DNA of 5,204 bases from an uncultured Rhodanobacteraceae bacterium (lineage in GTDB: Bacteria; Pseudomonadota; Gammaproteobacteria; Xanthomonadales; Ahniellaceae), in NCBI GenBank assembly GCA_937873105.1, contig CALMWD010000036.1, positions 1-5,204 of the forward strand, given 5' to 3'. The translations under genes and the position numbers were made by a program. The stretch's first letter is position 1. Every line of letters begins with the position of its first letter. The notes below the pieces were generated by a model. The model saw only the letters and a list, made by a program, of their open reading frames with translations, did no database searches and had not been told where the DNA came from. Below, piece by piece: positions 1 to 5,204 of this stretch.

Positions 1-1130
1 GCGGCGTGTTCAAGAACACCCGACCGGACGACCTGCTTGCGCACAGCCTGCGCGGCATCCTCGACCCGCTGCCGCAACTCGACCGCAGCCGCATCGACGA
101 CATCATCGTCGGCTGCGCCATGCCGGAAGCCGAGCAAGGCATGAACGTCGCGCGCATCGGCATGCTGCTCGCCGGCCTGCCGAACGGCATCGGCGCGATG
201 ACCATCAACCGCTTCTGCTCCTCGGGTGTGCAGGCCGTGGCCCTGGCCGCGGACCGCATCCGCCTCGGCGAGGCCGACCTGATGATCGGCGCCGGCACCG
301 AGTCGATGAGCATGATCCCGATGATGGGTCACAAGATCGCGATGAACCCGGCGGTCTTCCAGGACGAGAACATCGCCATCGCCTACGGCATGGGCATCAC
401 CGCCGAGAAGGTCGCCGAGCAGTGGAAGGTCACGCGCGAGGCGCAGGACCAGTTCGCGCTCGCCAGCCACCAGAAGGCGGCCGCAGCCATTGCCGCGGGA
501 GAGTTCAACGACGAGATCCTTCCCTGCGAGATCGACGACCGCCTGCCCGACCTCGACAAGCGCGACGTGCGCGTCGTGCGCAAGACCATCCGGCAGGACG
601 AGGGTCCGCGCGCCGACACCACGTTGGAAGCGCTCGGCGGCCTCAAGACCGTGTTCCGCGCCGGCGGCACCGTGACGGCCGGCAACAGTTCGCAGATGTC
701 GGACGGCGCCGGTGCGGTGCTGCTGGCCAGCGAGAAGGCGATCAAGGAGTTCAACCTGACCCCGATCGCGCGTTTCGTGTCGTTCGCGGTGGCCGGCGTC
801 AAGCCGGACATCATGGGCATCGGCCCGATCGCGGCGATTCCGAAGGCGCTCAAGCAGGCCGGCCTGTCCAAGGACGATCTCGACTGGATCGAGCTCAACG
901 AAGCCTTCGCCGCGCAGGCGCTGGCGGTGATCCAGGATCTCGGCCTCGACGCGTCGAAGATCAATCCGCTCGGCGGCGCCATCGCGCTCGGCCATCCGCT
1001 CGGCGCGACCGGCGCGATCCGCGTCGCCACCCTGCTGCATGGCCTCAAGCGCCGCCAGCAGAAGTACGGCATGGTCACCATGTGCATCGGCACCGGCATG
1101 GGCGCCGCCGGCATCTTCGAACGCGTCTGA
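1..1130 (+). CDS. fadA: Acetyl-CoA C-acyltransferase (3-ketoacyl-CoA thiolase, FadA type), 5'-partial
   Basis: This enzyme carries out the last step of the fatty-acid beta-oxidation cycle: it cleaves 3-ketoacyl-CoA with CoA to give acetyl-CoA and a shortened acyl-CoA, in the cytoplasm, usually in a complex with a FadB-type hydratase/dehydrogenase. Counting visible residues from the valine codon at position 6, the nucleophilic cysteine is C71 in NRFCSSG (codon 216-218). The NEAFA motif begins at N298, the catalytic histidine is H330 in GGAIALGHPLGATG, and the second cysteine is C360 in CIGTGMG. All thiolase landmarks are present and in order. The gene is open to the left edge. The GTG at position 6 is an internal valine, because family members read PRG(V/M)FKNTRPDDLLAH here after about 20-25 further residues; the true start is therefore outside the window. 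The family is about 400 residues long and about 375 are visible. The symbol fadA is by family resemblance; fadI or a biosynthetic acetyl-CoA acetyltransferase is less likely. Confidence 0.95.
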   Translation, partial: GVFKNTRPDDLLAHSLRGILDPLPQLDRSRIDDIIVGCAMPEAEQGMNVARIGMLLAGLPNGIGAMTINRFCSSGVQAVALAADRIRLGEADLMIGAGTESMSMIPMMGHKIAMNPAVFQDENIAIAYGMGITAEKVAEQWKVTREAQDQFALASHQKAAAAIAAGEFNDEILPCEIDDRLPDLDKRDVRVVRKTIRQDEGPRADTTLEALGGLKTVFRAGGTVTAGNSSQMSDGAGAVLLASEKAIKEFNLTPIARFVSFAVAGVKPDIMGIGPIAAIPKALKQAGLSKDDLDWIELNEAFAAQALAVIQDLGLDASKINPLGGAIALGHPLGATGAIRVATLLHGLKRRQQKYGMVTMCIGTGMGAAGIFERV

Positions 1131-1162
1131 ACCATGCCGCCGCGAACCGCGGAACCGCGCCG

Positions 1163-2134
1163 ATGAAGCTCGTCGGCGCGGTCATGATCAAGAACGAGGC
1201 CGACATCATCGAGGCCTTCGTCCGCCACAATCTGGCGCTGCTCGATCAGCTGCTGGTGATCGACCACCAGAGCAGCGACGCCACCGTCGCCATCCTGTCG
1301 GCGCTGCGCGCGGAAGGCCTGCCGGTGGAACTGATGCGCGACACCGCGATCGCCTTCCGCCAGGGCGACCGCATCGGCGAACTGGCGCGGCTCGCCTTCC
1401 ACCGCTACGGCGCCGACCACGTGTTCGCGCTGGATGCCGACGAATTCATCCTCGCGCCGTCGCGCGCGCTGCTCGAAGCGCGGCTGGCCGGCTTGCGCGC
1501 CGGCGCCCACGCCTCGCTGTCCTGGCGCAACTACGTGCCGGAGGACGCGCCGCCGCCGGCCGTGCATCCGTTCGAACGCATCCGGCTCGCGGCCACTGCC
1601 GAGGTCGAGGCCATGACCAAGCTCGTGCTCGGCCGCGACTTCGTCGCGCAACGCCAGGAGATCAGCCACGGCAACCACGCCCTGCTCGCGCAGCAGGACG
1701 GCCAATGGCTGCCGCAGCCGCCGCCGCCGGCCCTGGCCGATGTCGCGCTGGCGCATCTGCCCTTCCGCTCCATCGAACAGTTCGTCGCCAAGATCGTGCT
1801 GGCCTGGTTCGGCAATCGTCTGCTGCAAGGTCCGGCGGCCCGCAGCAGCGACACCAACTGGCATTGGCGCGACCTGTTCGATCGCTACCTGGCCGGAGAA
1901 ACCCCGAACTGGGCGACGATGCGCGAGCACGCGCTGCGCTGCTACCTGCTCACGCCGGAGCCGCAGGCGCCGTCGTTGCCGCTGGATCGGGCGCGCCTCG
2001 TGCTCGACCCGATCCCGCTGCGCCACACCTTGCGGCACACGCCGCCCGATGCCGTCGACCCGATGCGCCGCCTCGCGACCTGGGTCGAACAACTGCTCGA
2101 CCGGCAGATGCAGGCGCCGGCCTCAACGCGCTGA
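1163..2134 (+). CDS. GT2-like glycosyltransferase (DADEF type, Glyco_tranf_2_4-like)
   Basis: This is a predicted 323-residue cytoplasmic sugar transferase; acceptor and donor cannot be read from sequence. The N-terminus MKLVGAVMIKNEADIIEAF, followed by VIDHQSSDAT (residues 33-41), is the typical opening of GT-A fold transferases that begin with a 'KNE' motif. D91-A-D93 in DADEF is the DXD-like metal/nucleotide-sugar site. SHGNH (168-172) and AHLPFRS (197-203) match conserved C-terminal motifs of this family, in which a histidine-containing HGNH and an H-x-P-x-R-S segment recur. There is no signal peptide or membrane segment. A proline run (around 186-189) marks a loop. The ATG at 1163 fits because homology starts at residue 1; a weak GGAA lies at 1151-1154, eight bases upstream. 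It begins 32 bp after the thiolase stop with no visible terminator, so co-transcription is likely although the functions are unrelated. Its 3' end overlaps the convergent oxidase gene by 12 bp. The family assignment is firm; the role (cell-surface glycan or other) is unknown. Confidence 0.9.
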   Translation: MKLVGAVMIKNEADIIEAFVRHNLALLDQLLVIDHQSSDATVAILSALRAEGLPVELMRDTAIAFRQGDRIGELARLAFHRYGADHVFALDADEFILAPSRALLEARLAGLRAGAHASLSWRNYVPEDAPPPAVHPFERIRLAATAEVEAMTKLVLGRDFVAQRQEISHGNHALLAQQDGQWLPQPPPPALADVALAHLPFRSIEQFVAKIVLAWFGNRLLQGPAARSSDTNWHWRDLFDRYLAGETPNWATMREHALRCYLLTPEPQAPSLPLDRARLVLDPIPLRHTLRHTPPDAVDPMRRLATWVEQLLDRQMQAPASTR

Positions 2135-3433
2135 TTCGCGCCAATCCTTGTACGCATCGCGGCCCTGGAACCACCAGTAGGTCGCCTGCGCGGCAAGGAA
2201 GCCGAAGGGCTTGCCGGCCCAGGGCAGGCCGTAGCCCCGATAGTCGGCGAGTCCGCCGCGATCGCCGCACAGCGCCTCGGCCAGCAGTTCCCCGGCTGCA
2301 GTGGTCGTCGCCAGGCCATGACCGCCAAACGCCTGCGCGTACCAGAGCCCGGGTTCGAGTTCGCCGATCTGCGGCATCTCGTGCCGGGCGTAACTCATCA
2401 GGCCGCTCCAGGCGTAGTCGATCGGCACCGCGCCGAGTTGCGGAAATACCCGGGCGATGTCCCGCTGCAGCAAGGCCGCGACCTGCGCGGGAGAGCGATC
2501 ACGTATCGAGATGCGTCCGCCCCAGAGCAGGCGCGTGTCCGCCAGCGGCCGGTAGTAGTCGAACGCGAAGCGCGAGTCGTAGACCGCCGCGCGCGTGCCC
2601 GGGAACAGCTGCGCCAGGCGCTCGCCGAGCGGCGCTGTGGCGACGACATAGGTCGCGATCGGCAGGATCGATCGGTCGATCGCCGGCCGCAGTCCGGCGA
2701 GGTAGCCGCCGCAGCACAGCACCACCCGCTCGCAGCGCAGCGTGTGCCCGGCATCGGTGCGCAGGCGCCAGCCCTCCGCGTCGCGCGCCAGGGCGACGAT
2801 GCGCGTGCCTTCGGCCACCCGCCCGCCGCCGGCGACCACGCTGCCGGCCAGACCGCGCGCATACTTCAACGGATGCAGGTGCAGCGCATTGCGTTCGAAC
2901 AGCGCGGCGCCATAACGCGGCGAATCGAGCATGCCGCGCAGACGCGCTGCATCGACCCATTCCCAGTCGGTGTCGAAATGCCGCTTCAGCAATTCGGCGC
3001 GTTCGCGCAGCACCGAGTCGTCGCGGAACCAGTTCGCCCACAACACGCCCTCGTCGACCGCATCGCACTCGATCGCGTGTTCGTACAGACGGCGGCGGAT
3101 CAGGTTCACCGCCGCGATCGACCGCGCATAGACGCGCCGGGCGGCGTCCGCTCCCAGCTGGCGCAGCAGGCTGGCTTCGCCCAGCGAATAGCCGCCGAAG
3201 ACGAAGCCGCCGTTGCGGCCGGAGGCGCCGAAGCCCACGTGTTCGGCCTCGACCACCAGCACGTCGCGGTCGCCACGGTCGATCAGGCCGCGCGCCGTCG
3301 CCAGGCCGGCATAACCGCCGCCGACCACGATGGTGCGCGCGCTGCCGTCGGCGACCACGGCGGCGTGGCCCGGCGTCGGTCCGGCGCTGGCTTCGTAATA
3401 GCTGCGAACGCGTTCGTCGGGCGGCTTCTGCAT
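2123..3433 (-). CDS. FAD-dependent oxidoreductase, DAO family (PuuB/OrdL-like amine oxidase)
   Basis: This is a 436-residue flavoprotein of the D-amino-acid oxidase (DAO) superfamily, which oxidises a C-N bond of an amino acid or amine and passes electrons to FAD and usually oxygen. The N-terminal SYYEASA (11-17) is typical of the PuuB/OrdL subgroup. It is followed by the Rossmann motif VVGGGYAGL (G38, G40, G43), the acidic ribose-binding residue E62 at the end of the second strand, and GASGRNGGF (69-77), a hallmark of gamma-glutamylputrescine oxidase-like enzymes. The C-terminal FAD segment AFGGHGLATTT (368-378) is intact. The length matches PuuB (about 430). An aromatic tail (YWWFQG, 419-424) follows. 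The ATG at 3433 is chosen because it precedes the YYEA motif closely; more upstream in-frame starts add only low-complexity sequence. No polyamine genes (puuA, puuC, puuD) are adjacent, so the substrate is open: gamma-glutamylputrescine, another amine or a D-amino acid are all possible. It is divergent from the small ORF at 3509 and convergent with the glycosyltransferase. Confidence 0.93.
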   Translation of the reverse strand: MQKPPDERVRSYYEASAGPTPGHAAVVADGSARTIVVGGGYAGLATARGLIDRGDRDVLVVEAEHVGFGASGRNGGFVFGGYSLGEASLLRQLGADAARRVYARSIAAVNLIRRRLYEHAIECDAVDEGVLWANWFRDDSVLRERAELLKRHFDTDWEWVDAARLRGMLDSPRYGAALFERNALHLHPLKYARGLAGSVVAGGGRVAEGTRIVALARDAEGWRLRTDAGHTLRCERVVLCCGGYLAGLRPAIDRSILPIATYVVATAPLGERLAQLFPGTRAAVYDSRFAFDYYRPLADTRLLWGGRISIRDRSPAQVAALLQRDIARVFPQLGAVPIDYAWSGLMSYARHEMPQIGELEPGLWYAQAFGGHGLATTTAAGELLAEALCGDRGGLADYRGYGLPWAGKPFGFLAAQATYWWFQGRDAYKDWRESAR

Positions 3434-3451
3434 CGGGTCGGCTCGGGTGTC

Positions 3452-3479
3452 TTGGCGTGGCCCGGCATTCTGCGATACT
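3452..3479 (+). promoter_or_regulatory. Candidate sigma70-type promoter for the small ORF at 3509
   Basis: TTGGCG at 3452-3457 could serve as a -35 box. It is separated by 16 bp from GATACT at 3474-3479, which is preceded by TGC to give the extended -10 form TGCGATACT. Transcription would start near 3486, leaving a short leader of about 23 nt before the ATG at 3509. The element lies in the 75-bp gap between the divergent FAD oxidase and the small ORF. It is predicted by eye from consensus only, and GC-rich genomes give false hits. Confidence 0.35.
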
Positions 3480-3508
3480 CGCGACGACACGTCAGCGAGA
3501 TCGCACCG

Positions 3509-3814
3509 ATGGCCAAGGCCAAGCTCGATGTTCCGACCCTGTTGACCATCGTTGCCTCGGGCGCCCTGCTGGCCGGGGCCGCGGTCTACATGGCCCGTCT
3601 CGGCACGCCTGCGCGGCGCCTCACTGGCCGTCCTGCGCACCGGCCTCGGCGGCCTGCTGTTCGCGTTGCGCCTGTGAAGCCTGGCGCGCGCGTTCGCGCA
3701 GCAGGTGGCAACGCAACATCTCGGAACGCAGCGCCGTCAGCACGCTGGCCGCGATCGGCGCCGACCACAGCGATTGCGCATAGCCTTCGGGCTCGATCTC
3801 GGCATCGATGCTGA
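3509..3814 (+). CDS. Hypothetical small protein with one N-terminal membrane helix (uncertain)
   Basis: I do not recognise this gene. From the ATG at 3509 the frame encodes 101 residues. Residues 1-8 are MAKAKLDV, followed by a convincing hydrophobic helix (about residues 9-29, TLLTIVASGALLAGAAVYMA). After that comes an Arg/Pro/Ala-rich tail with no domain. Codons up to about 3600 have the GC-rich third positions expected of a real gene here, and a candidate promoter lies just upstream; the ribosome binding site is weak (GCGAG at 3496-3500). The tail from 3621 onward is antisense to the DUF4124 gene over 194 bp and looks like shadow sequence. In the next frame (+1) the sequence around 3603-3677 reads as a second hydrophobic stretch (SLAVLRTGLGGLLFALRL) and then a stop at 3675-3677. 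The first 30 residues are therefore more believable than the rest: the gene may be a short membrane protein whose end is shifted by a sequencing error or mutation, or may be no gene at all. Confidence 0.4.
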   Translation: MAKAKLDVPTLLTIVASGALLAGAAVYMARLGTPARRLTGRPAHRPRRPAVRVAPVKPGARVRAAGGNATSRNAAPSARWPRSAPTTAIAHSLRARSRHRC

Positions 3815-4316
3815 CCGCCTTGGCGGCGCGATCGAGCAACATGGCCGAGCGGGCATAGCCGTAGCCCAGCTGCTTGTCGCCGCGGCGGAAGTCCGGCGCG
3901 ATCAGCTCGCCCTGGTCGAAGCGCAGCCCCTGGACGCCGAGACGCGGGCTGAACTGGGCCGGCACCGGACCGTCCTCGCGTTCGATCACGCCGCCGAGGT
4001 TGAGCACGATCTGGTAGCCGCTGGCATCGCGGCTCAGCACCAGGTCGAAGACCGCGCCATCGACGGCCGGATCGGCGAAGCTGAAGCGTTGCGGCGTACT
4101 GTCGCAACGCGCCGGCACGACGTCCTGGCGCGCCGCGGTGCCAGGCGCGGATCGCGATGCGGGTGCCGCGGGTGCGTTCAGTTCGCCGCTGCACGGTCGC
4201 CCCTGGAACACCCACTGGCCGCGCGCGTCCTGGCAACGGTAGACGCGCGTCTGCGCCGCTGCCGTCAGCGTCGTCGTCAGCAGCGTCGCGATCCACAGCG
4301 TCTTCAGCCTGCGCAT
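3621..4316 (-). CDS. Exported DUF4124 domain-containing protein
   Basis: This is a 231-residue protein predicted to be secreted to the periplasm; its function is unknown. It opens with a Sec signal peptide: MRRLK, a hydrophobic core (about 7-18, LWIATLLTTTLT) and an AAA site with likely cleavage after A21. Directly after it is a short DUF4124 motif, VYRCQDARGQWVFQGRPC (25-42), with the conserved cysteine pair C28 and C42 and the 'YRC..ARG...F..RPC' spacing typical of the domain. A Pro/Ala/Ser linker (about 47-66) leads to a roughly 130-residue region rich in beta-strand-like patterns (for example YQIVLNLGGV, 101-110) that I do not recognise, and then a charged, Gln/Ala-rich helical C-terminus (about 205-231). 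Two more cysteines (C71, C203) could form a second disulfide. The ATG at 4316 is chosen because it places the signal peptide at the N-terminus; a start 20 codons upstream would bury it. No clear ribosome binding site is seen. The gene is divergent from the DUF6116-like gene across a 50-bp gap. Confidence 0.85.
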   Translation of the reverse strand: MRRLKTLWIATLLTTTLTAAAQTRVYRCQDARGQWVFQGRPCSGELNAPAAPASRSAPGTAARQDVVPARCDSTPQRFSFADPAVDGAVFDLVLSRDASGYQIVLNLGGVIEREDGPVPAQFSPRLGVQGLRFDQGELIAPDFRRGDKQLGYGYARSAMLLDRAAKAVSIDAEIEPEGYAQSLWSAPIAASVLTALRSEMLRCHLLRERARQASQAQREQQAAEAGAQDGQ

Positions 4317-4326
4317 GGCCGGAGCA

Positions 4327-4335
4327 TGCGATATT
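4327..4335 (+). promoter_or_regulatory. Candidate extended -10 element before the DUF6116-like/TatD pair
   Basis: TGCGATATT is an extended -10 type sequence (TGC followed by GATATT at 4330-4335), 31 bp before the ATG at 4367. No good -35 box is visible at the usual spacing; TTCAGC at 4303-4308 is 21 bp away, which is too far. Extended -10 promoters can work without a -35, so this is plausible as the start of the two-gene + strand unit. It nearly repeats the sequence at 3471-3479. Confidence 0.3.
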
Positions 4336-4356
4336 CCGCCGCGCCCGCCTAGTCGT

Positions 4357-4361
4357 GGAGG
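4357..4361 (+). promoter_or_regulatory. Ribosome binding site for the DUF6116-like gene
   Basis: GGAGG lies 5 bases before the ATG at 4367, a strong Shine-Dalgarno match and the clearest one in the window. It fixes the start of the small membrane protein against other in-frame starts upstream and supports the view that this short gene is really translated. Confidence 0.65.
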
Positions 4362-4366
4362 TCCGC

Positions 4367-4591
4367 ATGCCCGCATTCATCCTCGCCTATCTCGCACGCC
4401 TGCGCTTTCGCAACCTGTTCCTGGTCACGGCGTCCCTCTTTCTCGTCGACGTGCTGGTCCCGGACCTGGTTCCCTTTGTCGACGAACTGCTGTTCGGGGC
4501 GCTCACCTTGCTGTTCGCGGCCTGGAAGCGCGACAAGCAGGCGGTATCGCCCTCCGCACCGCCGCCGCTGCCGCATGCGTCTGATCGATAG
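4367..4591 (+). CDS. Small two-helix membrane protein, DUF6116-like
   Basis: This 74-residue protein is probably in the inner membrane; its function is unknown. An N-terminal amphipathic basic segment (LARLRFRNLF, 9-18) is followed by a first hydrophobic helix (about 17-32). A short PDLVPFVDE turn (32-40) joins it to a second helix (about 41-53) ending in AAWKRDK. The tail is Pro/Ser/Ala-rich (60-72). The pattern 'RLRF-LF-VTA-LF--D-LVPD--PFVDE-L-G--TLL-A-WK' is one I associate with the xanthomonad family annotated DUF6116; this is from memory and was not checked by a search. A GGAGG ribosome binding site precedes the ATG. The gene overlaps the TatD-family gene by 17 bp in a different frame, so the two are almost certainly co-transcribed. 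Upstream extensions of the frame cross the divergent DUF4124 gene and are not credible. Confidence 0.85.
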   Translation: MPAFILAYLARLRFRNLFLVTASLFLVDVLVPDLVPFVDELLFGALTLLFAAWKRDKQAVSPSAPPPLPHASDR

Positions 4592-5204
4592 CCACAGCCA
4601 TCTCGACGCCCCGGAATTCGACGCCGATCGCGACGCCGTGGTCGCGCGCGCGGCCTCGCTCGGCGTGGTCGCGCAGATCGTGCCGGCGGTGTCTGCCGCG
4701 ACCTTCCCCGCGCTGGCGGCCCTGTGTCGCGGCCGCACGGATCGGTTCGCCGCCTACGGACTGCATCCGATGTACCTGGACCAGCACGCCGACGCCGACG
4801 TGGACGTGGTGCGCGAGCGCCTGGCCGTCGAACCGGCCGTCGCGGTCGGCGAATGCGGCCTCGACTTCCATGTCGACGGACTCGATCCCGAACGCCAGCG
4901 CCACCTGTTCGATGCCCAGCTGCGCCTGGCCCGCGAATTCGACCTGCCCCTGATCCTGCATGCGCGGCGCGCGGTCGACGAAGTCATCCTGCGCCTGCGC
5001 CGCATCGGCGGCTTGCGCGGCGTCGTGCACAGCTTCGGCGGCAGCGCCGAGCAGGCGCGGCAGCTGTTCCAGTTCGGTTTCCATCTCGGCATCGGCGGTC
5101 CGGTGACCTATGCGCGCGCGCAGCGGCTGCGCGGTCTCGTCGCGACCATGCCGATCGAGCATCTGCTGCTCGAATCCGACGCGCCCGACCAGCCGAATGC
5201 GAGT
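4575..5204 (+). CDS. TatD-family metal-dependent hydrolase (YjjV-like), 3'-partial
   Basis: This is a cytoplasmic metal-dependent hydrolase of the amidohydrolase fold; characterised TatD members act as nucleases, some on DNA ends or damaged DNA, but the exact substrate of this subgroup is not settled. The visible 210 residues hold every expected metal ligand: H7 and H9 in DSHSHLD, E93 in VGECGLDF, H129 in LILHARR, H152 in VVHSFGGS and D202 in LLESDAP. GLHP (62-65) and the GIGGPVTYARA segment (172-182) resemble Escherichia coli YjjV more than TatD itself. Family members have about 255-265 residues, so roughly 45-55 C-terminal residues lie beyond the window. The ATG at 4575 starts exactly at the family N-terminus. 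It has no ribosome binding site of its own and sits 17 bp inside the end of the preceding gene, which suggests translation by re-initiation after that gene's stop at 4589-4591. Confidence 0.95.
   Translation, partial: MRLIDSHSHLDAPEFDADRDAVVARAASLGVVAQIVPAVSAATFPALAALCRGRTDRFAAYGLHPMYLDQHADADVDVVRERLAVEPAVAVGECGLDFHVDGLDPERQRHLFDAQLRLAREFDLPLILHARRAVDEVILRLRRIGGLRGVVHSFGGSAEQARQLFQFGFHLGIGGPVTYARAQRLRGLVATMPIEHLLLESDAPDQPNAS

Noticed and set aside
6..8. GTG at the left edge as the start of the thiolase.
   Set aside because: It is the valine of the conserved RG(V/M)FKNTRPDD segment, and the frame is open to the window edge, so the true start lies upstream.
1141..1160. Imperfect CCGCGAA/CCGCGGAA repeats between the thiolase and the glycosyltransferase.
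   Set aside because: Too short and too GC-typical to call an operator or terminator; there is no stem with a T-run.
383..2092. Long - strand open frame of 569 codons antisense to the thiolase and glycosyltransferase.
   Set aside because: It is rich in Arg/Ala/Gln with no domain and lies opposite two well-recognised genes; this is the usual effect of high GC at third codon positions.
2666..2681. Inverted repeat GATCGA-TCGG-TCGATC.
   Set aside because: It lies inside the FAD oxidase coding region, where the codons for an I-D-R-S segment explain it; no site function is indicated.
2318..3508. Upstream part of the + strand frame that continues into the small ORF at 3509.
   Set aside because: This part is antisense to the FAD oxidase and reads as shadow sequence; only the section from the ATG at 3509 has coding-like features.
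1039..3783. Very long + strand open frame (914 codons) across the glycosyltransferase, the FAD oxidase and beyond.
   Set aside because: The translation is Arg/Pro/Ala/Ser low-complexity sequence without motifs and crosses three real genes on both strands; stop codons are simply rare in this GC-rich frame.

Overview
The window is GC-rich, compact bacterial chromosome from an ordinary housekeeping region. The high GC, the FadA-type thiolase, the DUF4124 protein and a small two-helix protein placed directly before a TatD-family hydrolase together suggest a gammaproteobacterium of the Xanthomonadales/Lysobacterales type (Xanthomonadaceae or Rhodanobacteraceae). That placement is inferred from gene content and protein style; no marker gene is present to prove it.

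Layout. (1) Positions 1-1130, + strand: most of a beta-oxidation thiolase (FadA type), cut at its 5' end by the window edge. (2) 1163-2134, +: a small glycosyltransferase of the GT2-like 'DADEF' type, 32 bp after the thiolase and probably read from the same transcript. (3) 2123-3433, -: an FAD-dependent amine/amino-acid oxidase of the DAO family (PuuB/OrdL-like), convergent with the glycosyltransferase and overlapping its 3' end by 12 bp. (4) 3434-3620: a divergent gap with a plausible + strand promoter and the start of a short, uncertain one-helix membrane ORF (3509-3814). (5) 3621-4316, -: an exported DUF4124 protein. (6) 4317-4366: a 50-bp divergent promoter region. (7) 4367-4591, +: a 74-residue two-helix membrane protein (DUF6116-like) with a strong ribosome binding site, overlapping by 17 bp (8) a TatD-family metal-dependent hydrolase from 4575 that runs off the 3' edge.

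The genes do not form one pathway. The thiolase belongs to fatty-acid degradation, and its FadB-type partner may lie upstream of the window. The glycosyltransferase and the FAD oxidase have no functional neighbours here. The small membrane protein and the TatD hydrolase look translationally coupled. No stretch over about 200 bp lacks a gene. I saw no tRNA, rRNA, CRISPR array, insertion sequence, phage gene or defence system, and I do not think the window holds a new biological system. The points most worth checking are the small membrane ORF at 3509, with its uncertain 3' half, and a shared extended -10 sequence upstream of two + strand starts.
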